Shown one piece after another: positions 27,174-32,642 of a DNA stretch of 64,000 nt. The position numbers and the translations under genes are program-made. The notes below the pieces were generated by a model, which did not search any database, had not been told where the DNA came from, and saw nothing but the letters and a program-made list of their open reading frames with translations. The DNA comes from Siphonodentalium dalli (lineage: Eukaryota; Mollusca; Scaphopoda; Gadilida; Siphonodentaliidae): contig CP136064.1 of the NCBI GenBank assembly GCA_032622095.1, positions 261,373,863 through 261,437,862 on the forward strand. The letters run 5' to 3'. Each line of letters begins with the position of its first letter. The stretch's first letter is position 1.

Positions 27174-28073
27174 TGTTAGAACATTTCACGTGCATGTATA
27201 TATACAGTGGTAGAACATATCCATTCTCAAACGGTACAAAGTTACGGAAAATTTCTGCCGGCATATAGTCCCGTAAAGTTAAAGGTACTCAATCCGATTC
27301 GATGGTCCCCATATCATCCGATACCAACAACAAAAACATTTTTTGAAATGCCTCTTCAGTTATCAGAATTGATTAATTGTCCAAAAATAATGCTAACCAC
27401 AGTCAACTATATTATAAAATTGCCCAAAACCTGTTATTTATCAACGTTTTGTTCAACGAATTTTTGCCAGTAAAACTGTTGTCAAATATCTGACACAAAA
27501 AAGCCACTGAATTTTAGAGTTATCGATCTTCATCCGCTATCTGGTCAAATAGGTTCTTCTCGTCGACAGTTTACTGGGCCACCTAAAATTATAATAATAG
27601 ATTTCAAACATCGATATCTGATCACTCCTTGCTTTGAAGGATGGGTTCCTCGACTCGAATCAAATATTGTTTACCCCCGAAGCCAAAGAAATAGTAATTT
27701 AGGGGTGCTTAATCGGATTGAGTACCTTTACGGAACATTGTACCATAAGTCTGTATACGCTAATACCCCGTGCATGTGGCTTTATTGATCATTGTTTTAT
27801 AGCCATAAATTTGTGGATTAATTTTCAGGGTCTTTTATTGTTCCGTTTAAAACGTAAATTTTCTAACAGTGCATATAACCCTTCTCGCGTTCAGGGCTGG
27901 ATCTGATTCTTTACGTGGACGAGGAGAACTATATGCCGTTGGGAGCGACATCTGTCGGTGTTCAGATTTTGATACTTCCGTACGCCAAGACTCGTAGTGG
28001 AAAGATGGCTTACATAGAGGAGCGAGGTTTCGCGATACCACCTGGTTACGAGACCTCTATCGGACTCACAACC
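253..28073 (+). CDS. DEG/ENaC (amiloride-sensitive) cation channel, N-terminal half, six exons
   Basis: Joined exons 253-443, 10536-10701, 12016-12049, 17906-18044, 25463-25554 and 27895-28073 give 267 residues in one frame. In order: a short cytoplasmic N-terminus with the family His-Gly motif (SHG, residues 22-24), TM1 (about 38-59), the hallmark post-TM1 segment FPVVHFCNLNP (80-90), a sequon (N136), the finger-type segment with C167 and C174 (EFIVRCYLFGVPC), FNDPRFGNCY (C190), and GFAIPPGYETSIGL (252-265), which matches the palm/beta-strand signature of the family. DEG/ENaC subunits form trimeric plasma-membrane sodium channels of roughly 500-700 residues. The lower half of the ectodomain, TM2 and the pore filter are missing and must lie beyond 64000 if the gene is intact. 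The closest subgroup may be the molluscan peptide-gated (FaNaC-like) or ASIC-like channels, but the gating ligand cannot be read from sequence. Intron phases run 2, 0, 1, 2, 1, 0. Confidence 0.9.
1110..1535. repeat. Two direct copies of an ACTAGCAGG-headed repeat with a palindromic spacer
   Basis: Copies start at about 1111 and 1403, each reading ACTAGCAGG, then CCCGGC, then GCCCAGGTTAAAGT, and stay similar for about 130 bp. Between them lie several GATATCACAAAAT motifs, including a 22-bp perfect palindrome at 1292-1313. The ACTAGCAG head recurs at 8934. It resembles short interspersed elements with CCCG-rich heads found in invertebrates. The exact family was not identified. Confidence 0.6.
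1911..2840 (+). repeat. Three diverged direct repeats of about 150-190 bp
   Basis: Units at about 1914-2060, 2453-2660 and 2662-2840 share GGATTCCTT..GTCGAAAA (first two units), a CTACTTTCAGAGTCTACCTG-like block, then TTTCCAG and a TTTAGTGAAAACA block. The last two also share TTTAAAGAGCGTTT and GTGCGAGTTGA. Divergence is high. No coding potential was recognised. Confidence 0.55.
3279..4474. mobile_element. 1.2-kb element bounded by TTAGGACATGGGAA inverted ends
   Basis: The left end TTAGGACATGGGAA at 3279 and the right end TTCCCATGTCCTAA ending at 4474 are exact inverted repeats. Inside both ends lie copies of the palindrome ATTTCGTGGCCACGAAAT (3294-3312 and a cluster at 4378-4448). No transposase was seen. 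It is probably a non-autonomous element. No convincing target-site duplication is visible. Confidence 0.65.
3425..4060 (+). repeat. Diverged ~150-bp tandem units inside the TTAGGACAT element
   Basis: Units beginning near 3520, 3650, 3795 and 3935 share 'CACCCTACAACACC', 'GACC/GAACCC..CGGCCATTTTGGAT' and 'GGTGAATATTTA' blocks. They include poly-G runs at 3475-3488 and 3685-3696. Confidence 0.5.
4475..6540. other. Intronic interval with one diverged direct repeat
   Basis: Segments at about 5170-5340 and 5520-5705 share GATCATTATAAGATCG and surrounding words such as 'ACATGTTAGTGCC..GCCATTGATC' and 'GGGAATT..ATG', suggesting an old duplication. Nothing else was recognised. Confidence 0.4.
7300..8862 (+). 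repeat. Diverged ~145-bp tandem array, about 11 units
   Basis: The core word GGAGAAGAATGTGTATCAAT followed by TTGGTGGAAATCGGCGCTAAA recurs near 7325, 7465, 7603, 7827, 7958, 8097, 8240, 8388, 8539, 8687 and 8842, a spacing of about 130-225 bp and mostly near 145. Two alternating unit types (AGAAGAATGTGTATCAA and GATGATTATATATAAG) suggest a ~290-bp dimer. Divergence and indels are heavy, so it is an old array. Short open frames inside are by-products. Confidence 0.75.
8933..9450. mobile_element. ACTAGCAG-headed short interspersed element
   Basis: Starts TACTAGCAGATTAGCCCGCC with a CCACTGGCGGG stem and contains GGTCAAGGTCACCTCAGAC. It ends in a segment around 9350-9390 reading ATCGGTCGAGCCGTTTTCGA, followed by ATATAT-rich sequence. 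This head and tail combination is seen in many invertebrate short interspersed or RTE-related repeats; the family is not certain. A 130-residue open frame at 9062-9454 matches nothing I know. Confidence 0.5.
10179..10450 (+). repeat. Left copy of a direct repeat flanking exon 2
   Basis: Shares with 10868-11125 the words AGAATAATTGGGCGTGC, CCAGTTATTTAT.TCGATC, ACGTTATCGT.GCTAAG, GTTTGGAAATC, ATATCGGGCTGA and AAATATAAGAAATGAATG. It overlaps the hairpin at 10363-10500. No gene function was recognised. Confidence 0.7.
10363..10500. repeat. Inverted repeat (hairpin, ~40-bp arms) just upstream of exon 2
   Basis: The left arm 10363-10402 (AATGTAGTGGATG, GTGTTATTGGGGGATACG) pairs with 10460-10500 (CGTATCCCCCCAATAACAC, CATCCACTAGATTCATT). 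The loop is about 57 bp. The right arm ends 35 bp before exon 2. It is probably a MITE remnant. Confidence 0.75.
10536..10701 (+). CDS. DEG/ENaC exon 2: start of the extracellular domain
   Basis: The acceptor is TTTTATAG and the first base completes a Ser codon begun in exon 1. The exon encodes residues 64-119, including SYPVNMKITMDREEQFFPVV and HFCNLNPLQYD, the most conserved block after TM1 in DEG/ENaC channels. The remainder (KNQPQLYNLIKDEARKLG) looks helical. It ends AAT/GTAAGA in phase 0. It is flanked on both sides by a diverged direct repeat (10179-10450 and 10868-11125), and a hairpin ends 35 bp upstream. Confidence 0.9.
10868..11125 (+). repeat. Right copy of the direct repeat flanking exon 2
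   Basis: Diverged partner of 10179-10450, about 690 bp away, in the same orientation. It continues through AATGTAGTGGGCACATTTAG, matching the loop of the left-hand hairpin. Confidence 0.7.
11594..11853. mobile_element. 260-bp MITE with 39-bp terminal inverted repeats and 9-bp duplication
   Basis: The ends are GGAAGCGGGGTAACGTCGCA and its partner GGTAGCGGGGTAACGTCGCA (reverse strand). They continue as AGAGCTATACTCTGACCTT for 39 bp with one mismatch. CTAACACAC lies on both sides (11585-11593 and 11854-11862), a 9-bp target duplication. No coding sequence. A 9-bp duplication fits Mutator-like or Merlin-like transposases better than hAT (8 bp). The superfamily is inferred only. Confidence 0.85.
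12016..12049 (+). CDS. DEG/ENaC exon 3: 34-nt microexon
   Basis: Encodes MDISDPTKGMK plus one base. The acceptor follows a pyrimidine-rich stretch ending CAAAG and the donor is AAAG/GTGAGT. Exon 2 ends in phase 0 and exon 4 needs one preceding base, so a small exon of length 3n+1 is required here. This one fits exactly and carries no stop. Family conservation is low in this loop, so support comes from splice sites and phase rather than from motifs. Confidence 0.7.
12068..12195 (+). repeat. Imperfect GAC/GAT trinucleotide tract
   Basis: Runs of GACGATGACGAC and related trinucleotides just inside intron 3, about 20 bp after the exon 3 donor. Simple repeat. No sign that it is read as Asp-rich coding sequence. 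Confidence 0.7.
12417..15445. mobile_element. 3.03-kb foldback-type element, long inverted arms, 5-bp target duplication
   Basis: The left arm 12417-13098 and right arm 14766-15445 are near-identical inverted copies of about 680 bp. The outermost bases on both ends read CACACTGACCAACCGTTTCC. AATAT lies directly outside both ends (12412-12416 and 15446-15450). The arms carry short direct repeats of CGTTGTGGTGTG. The central 1.67 kb (13099-14765) is AT-rich and shows no transposase or other recognisable protein, so the copy is non-autonomous. CAC termini with 5-bp duplications recall the Transib/RAG-like group, but the heptamer CACACTG departs from that group's CACWRTG. The open frames in the arms are mirror copies of each other, not genes. 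Confidence 0.85.
15451..16030. other. Intron 3 interval with nothing recognised
   Basis: AT-rich, no repeat partner noticed and no credible coding sequence. Confidence 0.5.
16038..16440 (-). mobile_element. Truncated copy of the AAGGTACTC TA-flanked MITE family
   Basis: Shares GGGGGTAAAA, TTTGATTCGAGTC, GGAACCCACC, GATGAAGATGGATAACTC, TCAGTTGACAGTGGTTAGCA and a GATTCTGATAACT block with the full copies at 18107, 27282 and 32163. The terminal inverted repeats are missing at both ends. It carries a tandem TAATACGGCAAAATTTCGTG-type word also seen at 19240-19315. Oriented like 18107-18545 and opposite to 27282-27728. Confidence 0.75.
16533..16781. mobile_element. 249-bp piggyBac-like MITE with TTAA on both sides
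   Basis: TTAA at 16529-16532 and 16782-16785 flank ends CCCTTTATATACTAAAT and its inverse ATTTAGTATAGAAAGGG. A CCC/GGG terminus with TTAA duplication is characteristic of piggyBac. The centre (16679-16744) is itself a palindrome built on CATTGGTGGGAAATGTTCAA. Non-coding. Confidence 0.75.
16988..17124. repeat. Palindromic MITE-like inverted repeat
   Basis: Arms of about 65 bp share GAGTTATGTTGGG, ACGAGTTTGATAAATTTGAT and TCACAACGAGTC with their inverse, ending in ACATAACGAGTTA. Central spacer of a few bases. Non-coding. Confidence 0.75.
17581..17771. mobile_element. piggyBac-like MITE core interrupted by a second MITE
   Basis: The outer arms (17581-17614 CATTGGTGGAAAATGTTGAG.. and 17737-17771) match the palindromic core of the element at 16533. 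The interior from 17615 (GGGGTACTGTACACTAAATC) matches one end of the element at 25751-26068, including GCAACAAATGAATTAATTTG. This reads as one element nested in another. Confidence 0.65.
17906..18044 (+). CDS. DEG/ENaC exon 4: finger-region segment with paired cysteines
   Basis: The acceptor is CCATCCAG and the donor AAAAG/GTGAGA. The exon completes D131 and encodes DYTERNATEALHTIMSSISV, then a segment ending VDEFIVRCYLFGVPCNK. The sequon N136-A-T fits an extracellular position. The C-x6-C pattern (C167, C174) just before the next exon's FGNCY is typical of this family. It ends with two bases of codon 177. Confidence 0.87.
18107..18545 (-). mobile_element. TA-flanked MITE, AAGGTACTCAATCCGATT family
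   Basis: Left end AAGGTACTCAATC after TA. The right end is TCCGATTGAGTACCTT, followed by TG where TA is expected. The body shares the family words (GACCTCGGAGGTAAAAC, GATTCGAGTCGAGGAACCCA, GATGAAGATGGATAACTC, TTGTTGTTGGAATCTGATGA). The TA target and length suggest a Tc1/mariner-type non-autonomous element. Confidence 0.8.
18579..18796. mobile_element. Inverted-repeat element with GGATCCAATATGGCC arms
   Basis: The left arm (ATACGCCTTGTCACCG, GGCCATATTGGATTCATCCA, GCCCCGTTC) pairs with the right arm ending at 18796 (GAACGGGGCTGGATGGATCC, AATATGGCCGCGACTCGC, ACAAGGTGTAT). A second pair (TTCTGGAGTAGCATT and AATGCTACTCCAGAA) lies inside. Related to 23455-24014. Confidence 0.75.
18972..19029 (-). 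mobile_element. End fragment of the TA-flanked MITE family
   Basis: Only the terminal ~58 bp (GTTGTTGTTGGAATCTGATG to ATTGAATACCTT) remain. It abuts the next copy through one shared TA at 19030-19031. Confidence 0.75.
19032..19430 (+). mobile_element. TA-flanked MITE, inverted relative to the 18107 copy, 3' truncated
   Basis: Starts AAGGTACTCAATCCGATCAG and contains an (AAC)n run at 19076-19105 and the tandem ATCACGAAATTTGGCCGTAT words. It fades near 19430 without the far inverted repeat. Confidence 0.75.
19720..19980. repeat. GC-rich imperfect inverted repeat and a 24-bp tandem repeat
   Basis: Segments at 19732-19800 (CCCGCCCCCCATTTTGCC, ATACGCCGACGCTG) and 19828-19885 (GCTTCGGCGTATAGGGGCAG, GGGGGCGGG) are imperfect inverses. 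From 19914 AGGGACAGGGTATTATATT is repeated three times in tandem. Confidence 0.55.
19981..21100. other. Intron 4 interval with nothing recognised
   Basis: Homopolymer-rich (G run at 20009-20019, T and A runs to 20180), then ordinary AT-rich sequence. Short word similarity between 20625-20690 and 20790-20850 (TCAAATTTTGATG, TGGTATGGTGATAGACCA) suggests an old duplication. Confidence 0.4.
21111..22703 (+). pseudogene. Non-LTR retrotransposon 3' end (dead), with 3' hairpin tail
   Basis: Protein similarity to the C-terminal region downstream of the reverse transcriptase is spread over three frames: PRGLFGCELHAVWLD from 21111, then RTNIVEGLMGIGNIHSFIEK and KKLLFFGSLC in the frame of 21256-21663, then a CNKCGVAYDDLPLHVIINCP zinc-knuckle-like motif in the frame of 21549-22040. 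At least two frameshifts make it a pseudogene. The 3' UTR runs through a TG/TA microsatellite and ends with hairpin CTCCGATATTGGAG directly before GAAATAAAGG and a (TA)n tail at 22684-22703. Such a hairpin plus short tandem tail is typical of CR1/L2-like elements; the clade is inferred. It sits in intron 4 in gene orientation. Confidence 0.8.
22180..22460 (+). repeat. TG/TA-rich microsatellite inside the LINE 3' UTR
   Basis: Interrupted (TG)n, (TGTA)n and (TA)n runs. The His/Thr/Tyr-rich and Tyr/Ile-rich open frames on both strands are microsatellite artefacts. Confidence 0.85.
22704..23454. other. Intron 4 interval with nothing recognised
   Basis: Contains a C run at 22872-22881 and otherwise AT-rich sequence with no repeat or gene noted. 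Confidence 0.4.
23455..24014. mobile_element. 560-bp inverted-repeat element, nested palindromes
   Basis: ATAAGCGAGATCACT at 23455-23469 is exactly inverted at 24000-24014. Inside are the palindromes ATGAATTCCATATATGGAATTCAT-like at about 23505-23530 and a pair ACTGCCATAATGA / TCATTATGGCAGT (about 23670 and 23910). The right side TGGATCCAATATGGCCGCGA is shared with 18579-18796. Confidence 0.7.
24034..24103. repeat. Perfect 32-bp-arm hairpin with 6-nt loop
   Basis: The arm 24034-24065 (GGAAAATTACTAAAATACCA..) pairs without mismatch with 24072-24103; the loop is CACTGG. Imperfect pairing extends outward into CAACAGGCTCCTGG and its partner. It could be a short transposon relic or a dsRNA/small-RNA source. 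No conserved miRNA was recognised. Confidence 0.85.
24370..24895 (+). pseudogene. Internally deleted non-LTR retrotransposon fragment
   Basis: Translation from 24373 reads FLDENKLLSFYQAGFMRNDS then a frame change near 24488, then CDISKAFDNVWHRGLLNKL, the conserved reverse-transcriptase segment with the first catalytic Asp. A stop follows CSNNKLS. From about 24680 the text jumps to the C-terminal end of the same kind of protein (NSRYNFRFEHIRLL, AAITEWNKLPETTKGS, FKKKLNS) and stops at 24894. The central part of the polymerase, including the FADD box region, is absent, so it is an internally deleted dead copy. Confidence 0.8.
24896..25462. other. Intron 4 end, nothing recognised
   Basis: No repeat or coding sequence beyond a short duplicated GGTTTGGCGATACC at about 25343-25372. 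Ends in the exon 5 acceptor. Confidence 0.5.
25463..25554 (+). CDS. DEG/ENaC exon 5: FNxxFGNCY segment
   Basis: The acceptor is TGTATTTCAG and the donor AAATG/GTAAGT. The exon completes Ser177 and encodes MLFQFNDPRFGNCYGFPNEA, then IKTSLAGQLN. The FNDPRFGNCY block is a recognisable DEG/ENaC ectodomain signature with a conserved cysteine (C190). It ends with one base of Gly208, matching the phase of the next exon. Confidence 0.9.
25751..26068. mobile_element. ~318-bp MITE with imperfect inverted ends
   Basis: AAAGCGGTACTGTGCACTAA continuing ATCCGGCCA at the left is mirrored by TGGTCGGATTAGGGTAGAGT ending ACTCCTTT. Inner pairs include CAACAAATGAATGAATTTG and TGCAAAATACACTCA. A half copy is nested at 17615-17735. 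Confidence 0.75.
26185..27215 (+). repeat. 34-36-bp minisatellite with (TA)n expansions
   Basis: About 30 units of ACACGTGCATGTATATATAC then AGTGTTAGAACAT(TA). Runs of (TA)n interrupt it at 26344-26394 and 27126-27170. Lies in intron 5. Open frames here are artefacts. Confidence 0.9.
27282..27728 (+). mobile_element. Full-length TA-flanked MITE (447 bp)
   Basis: TA/AAGGTACTCAATCCGATT at the left (TA 27280-27281) and AATCGGATTGAGTACCTT/TA at the right (TA 27729-27730) are exact inverted repeats of 18 bp. The body carries the family words. It is the best intact copy in the window and lies 166 bp before exon 6. Confidence 0.88.
27895..28073 (+). CDS. DEG/ENaC exon 6: palm segment (last exon in window)
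   Basis: The acceptor is CGCGTTCAG and the donor ACAACC/GTGAGT. The exon completes Gly208 and encodes residues 209-267: LDLILYVDEENYMPLGATSV, a beta-strand segment GVQILILPYA, and GFAIPPGYETSIGL, which matches the conserved 'G-x-x-V-x-P-G-x-x-T-x-I' region. It ends in phase 0 with a good donor. No following exon was found between 28074 and 64000. A degraded satellite begins about 320 bp downstream. Confidence 0.9.
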
Positions 28074-28226
28074 GTGAGTAGGTTTCTTTATATACTGAAA
28101 AGATTAGTTAAAATTAACTAAATAATAGTTATTATTTAACCCAAACCGCACCTACAAATACACCAGTTATTTGATTACCCAACTGTAGGTGGCTACAACC
28201 GACTGAATTTCGATTACAATTGAGCA

Positions 28227-28277
<51 letters not shown>

Positions 28278-28390
28278 TTGAACACGCATTCCGTGGAGTA
28301 ATGGGGATATCCATTTGAAATTTAGTATGTATAGGTATAAGAGGACGGAACACTTTTATCTGCATGGTCACATTCCAAACAGTATTCCCA
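28074..28390. other. Start of intron 6 with an (AT)n tract
   Basis: Begins GTGAGT. (TA)n at 28230-28275. Degenerate satellite words appear from about 28390. No next exon was found. Confidence 0.6.
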
Positions 28391-29339
28391 TCACGTGCAG
28401 TTTTGAGAAATGTGGCCTGGCCGGTTCACGAACTAGTGTCGTGACCCGGAAAATTCACATATTACGCCATTTAAAGTGGCGACGAATAAATATCACGGCA
28501 TAACTCGTCGTGATTTTGATAACGCAGTCATAGTAAACCATAGCAAACAGGATTTCCGCTACAAGCAATTCAGATTTCAAGAAATGGGATCAGGACGGGT
28601 CACGAAATCGAGTCGGGACCCCGGAAATTCATATATTAAGCCATTTAATGTGGCGACGAGTAAGTATCACGGTATTACTGGATGTGATATTGACAACGCA
28701 GCCAGGGTGGACCATTTCAAAACGGATTTCCGCCACATGCAGTTGAGATTTTAAGAAATGGGGTCAGGACGGGGCACGAAATAGAGTCGGGATCCCGAAA
28801 AATTCATATATTACGCCATTAAAATTGGTGACGAGTAAGTATCACGGCCTAACTCTTCGTGATTTCGACATCACACACAGGGAAGGCAATTCTGTACAGG
28901 ATTTCCGCCACACGCATTTCAGATTTTGAGAAATTGGGTCAGGACGGGTCACGAAATAGAGTCAGGACCCCGGAAATTCATATATTACGCCATTGAAATG
29001 TGTGACGAGTATGTATCACGGCCTTTCTCGTCGTGATTTCGACAACACAGGCAGGGCAGGCAATTCTGTACAGGATTTCCGCTACACGCAGTTCAGATTT
29101 TAAGAAATGGGGTCAGGACGGGTCACGAAATAGGGACGGGGCCCCGAAAATTCACATATTACGCCATTAAAATTGGTGACGAGTAAGTATCACGGCCTTA
29201 AGAAATCTTCGTGCTTTCGATATCACAGACAGGGGCGGGCAATTATGCATAGGATTTTCGCCACACGCAGTTCAGATTTTAAGAAATTGGGTCAGGACGG
29301 GTCACGAAATAGAGACGGGACCCCGGAAATTCATATATT
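28390..29339 (+). repeat. ~175-bp satellite, first segment (about 5 monomers)
   Basis: Monomers run ATTACGCCATTAAAATTGGT, GACGAGTAAGTATCACGGCC, TAACTCTTCGTGATTTCGAC, then TTCCGCCACACGCAGTTCAG, and GGGTCAGGACGGGTCACGAA. The first two units are strongly diverged and later ones less so, the usual pattern at an array edge. It is cut off mid-monomer by the insertion that begins at 29340. Confidence 0.92.
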
Positions 29340-30165
29340 CCCATATAAAAATGTACCTGGGTAAATCCACCCAGGTTTTTTGGGCCGAAACCCAGGTAAA
29401 ATCTATCTACCAAGACATCCACCAACCATCAAGACCCCGCGAAACCTGGGTTTTGTACCATGATTTACCCACCTGAAACTGGATAAAAACCCTGGTATTG
29501 ATAAACCTGGGTGTAATTACCCAGGTGACCACACCCAGGTGTACCCTACCTGGGTGTTTCCCACCCAGGTGTACCCTGGTGTTTCCTACCTGGGTGTTTC
29601 CCCACCCAGGTGTACCATGGTGTTATTCACCCAGGTTTACCCTGATGTTTCCTACCTGGGTGTTTCCCACCCAGGTTACCTTGGTGTTATTCACCCAGGT
29701 GTACCCTGGTGTTTCCTACCTGGGTGTTATTCACCCAGGTGTACCCTGGTGTTTCCTACCTGGGTGTTCCCACCTAGGTGTACCTTGGTGTTATTCACCC
29801 AGGTGTACCCTGATGTTTCCTACCTGGGTGTTCCCCACCCAGGTGTACCTTGATGTTTCCAACCCAGGTGTACCTTGGTGTTTTCTTACGCCGGTGTACC
29901 TTGGTGTTTGCTTACCCAGGTGGATTTCCCATTGAGATGCACCTGGGTTAGAAAACCCCAAGGTACACCCAGGTAAGGAAACACCAAGGTACACCTGGGC
30001 AGGAAAACACCAAGGTACACCTGGGTAAGAAAACACCAAGGTACACCTGGGTAAGAAAACACCAAGGTACAACTGGGTGGGAAACACCAAGGTACACATG
30101 GGTAGGAAACACCAAGGAACACCTGGGTGAATAACACCAAGGTACACCTGGGTGGGGATACCAAA
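29340..30165. repeat. ACCTGGGTGT minisatellite that reverses orientation near 29935
   Basis: From 29498 the units read CACCCAGGTGTACCCTGGTG / TTTCCTACCTGGGTG. From about 29938 to 30165 the inverse AACACCAAGGTACACCTGGG is repeated. The two blocks can fold on each other. The valine/proline/cysteine-rich open frames on both strands are artefacts. Confidence 0.9.
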
Positions 30166-31752
30166 GTGAAATGATGAGGATGGCAATGAAGTAGATTTTG
30201 ATGGGATGCAGGGGTATTGTTATCAATGGAGTTGTTTTAGTATAATAGAACATTAAGGAAACTGATTGTGCAGCAATACAAGTTTATTCAAGGACAACAA
30301 ACTAACTAAAGATAAAATACATGTATAGAAACACATGTAATATATAAATATATAAACTCATTAAACTGCATGGGTTAAAACTTACTGACAACAAGAGTTG
30401 GGTTAAAATTTTGATTAAAAAACACTTGCAAAGTCCCTCTTCATACATGTATATGGTATGTTAGGCAAGTTACAAGTACATGTAGTTGCAATGTATACCG
30501 GTACATGACATACCGGTGGACACAAAAATCATTATTTTAGTTCCAATGTCATTTACCAGAATACATGTACATGTTGTACCTTGCAACTACATCTACAGTG
30601 AGGTAGTTTTGTCTCATTTAAACTTTCTAAATGGGTTTCTCCCTTTGAATGACATAAACTAATGTGAGTATACACATGAGCTGTGGTGTGAAATACACAC
30701 CAAAAAATTATACCTTAGTCTGAGGACATGTTTCCTGTCATTATCTTACTGCTTACAAATATAGATTTGTAATAATGTGCTGTAATGCTCCAGAAATAGT
30801 CATATTTTGTCCTGGTTCATAAGAACATATTATTTCTTAGTGTTAGAAGGACATGTTGTCTGTTATTATTTGACTCATAAACCCCCAAATGTACATGTAA
30901 ACAGAACATTTGGGAAAGAGACACACCATCTTTATCCTTTTTTATATCAGTACTCAGTAGCAATATTGATCAGATAGCAAAATATGCTATAAATAGATTT
31001 CAGATGGTAGAGATTAAACAATCACATTAATTGCACCAACTCGAAACAGTTAACATACCCTGTAGAATACAGACTATGATCAAGGAGGGTGTCACACACA
31101 CCCCCACCCCGCTTTGGTATGCGATATTCGAGCCATTTTCAGGTGGTATGCTATATACATGTACATGTACATACCCAATGTTATCTGGTACTAGGATTTC
31201 ACACGGCAATATAACCGGCATTCACGATTCAGCAAAAAGGCTAGTATGCAGATATAATAGCAGAAAATTATACAAATTTTGAGTATTTTCCAATTTAAAC
31301 AGACCCAAGTGATATATTTTTATCTAATTCAGTCTAATGGCTCTTGATATGTTGATGTTTTGGATACTATTTCGTCAAATGTGAGAAAAAGTGGCTTCAT
31401 TGGGGCATCAGCTTGTCTGAAAAATATATCAAGGTCCCCTAAATCCGATACTACATTTCAGAACAATCCAACCAGTGTCCCATGAAATGGTGGATAATAA
31501 ACTATCATACCAAATTTGATTCAGATTTGATCACACAAACTAAAATTATGATGCGGAAACCAGAAATTAACACGATTCTAAGTCGAAAAAGGGCCATAAC
31601 TCTCGCAAAAATGGGCGGAGCACACCCATATTCGAACTTGACCTGTATTTTGGTCTGATAAATCTTACATACCACATTTGGTTCAGATATGATCACACAA
31701 ACTGAAGTTATCATCCGGAAACCTACAATTTTCAAAGTTTAAATGTCTATTA
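30166..31752. other. Non-repetitive interior of the 14.76-kb insert
   Basis: No gene recognised. Many TACATGTA / ACATGTACATGTA words (for example near 30319, 30445, 30572, 31156). Confidence 0.5.
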
Positions 31753-32129
31753 GGCGACACCAATTTTTAAGTCTGGTTTACGAACATGTGGGCTGATGTG
31801 GGGAGAACAAAAGTAGATGCAGGAGGGAAAAAAATAAAAATAAAAAAAATTGTCCCCCCAATTTATATCAAGTAAATCTTGAAATTTTACATAAATTTTA
31901 CAAAAATTGTGAAAAAAAACTTTTCGAATGAAATTCTGAACCAAACAAGACATTTCTTGTCATGAAAATATGGATCTGCAAATGATCATAAGCAGAACCG
32001 GATGCGACAGAACATGAAAATCAGTACGCATGTAATTTTTTTGGGGACAAAAAAGTAAAAAAAAATTTCATGAAATGGAAAAAAAGTTGTAGGAGGTGTT
32101 CGTAAACCGACTTAAAAATTGGTGTCGCC
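31753..32129. mobile_element. 377-bp PIF/Harbinger-like MITE
   Basis: The ends GGCGACACCAATTTTTAAG and CTTAAAAATTGGTGTCGCC are inverted over about 34 bp. TTA flanks both sides (31750-31752 and 32130-32132). A TWA 3-bp duplication with G-rich ends is the PIF/Harbinger signature. Second copy at 39033. Confidence 0.85.
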
Positions 32130-32162
32130 TTATGTGTATATAACTCATATAGCTAACTATTA

Positions 32163-32623
32163 AAGGTGCTTAATCAGATTCGATGGTCCCCATATAATTA
32201 GATTCCAACAACAACATTTTTTTTAGAAATGCTGCTTCAGTTATAAGAATCGATTAATTGCCCAAAAATAATGCTAACCACTGTCAACTACATATATAGT
32301 ATAAAATTGCCTGATACGTTATATTTATCAACATGCTGTTCGACGAAGTTTGACCTTATTATCAACACAAAGCCTCTTCATTTTAGAGTTATCCATCTTC
32401 ATCCGCAATTTGGTCTGAGACCGTCGGCTCGTCAAATATTTCTGGGCCACTATTAAGTATCGATGGTGATAAATATTAAAATTTCAAAAATCGATATCTA
32501 ATAACTCTGAGCTTTGATACATGTAGGTGGGTCCCTCGACTTGATTAAAATATTTTTACCCCCCCCCGATTCCATATATATGTAAATAGCAAATGAGGGG
32601 CACTTAATCGGATTATGCAACTT
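32163..32623 (+). mobile_element. TA-flanked MITE, first of a head-to-head pair
   Basis: AAGGTGCTTAATCAGATT after TA at 32161-32162; right end AATCGGATTATGCAACTT before TA. Same family as 27282, with mutated ends. Confidence 0.82.
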
Positions 32624-32642
32624 TAAACTGTATTTGAATTTA

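Noticed and set aside
29498-30253. Val/Pro/Cys-rich 90-145-residue frames on both strands
   Set aside because: Products of the ACCTGGGTGT minisatellite. Long frames in several frames and on both strands at once are expected from a short-period repeat without stops.
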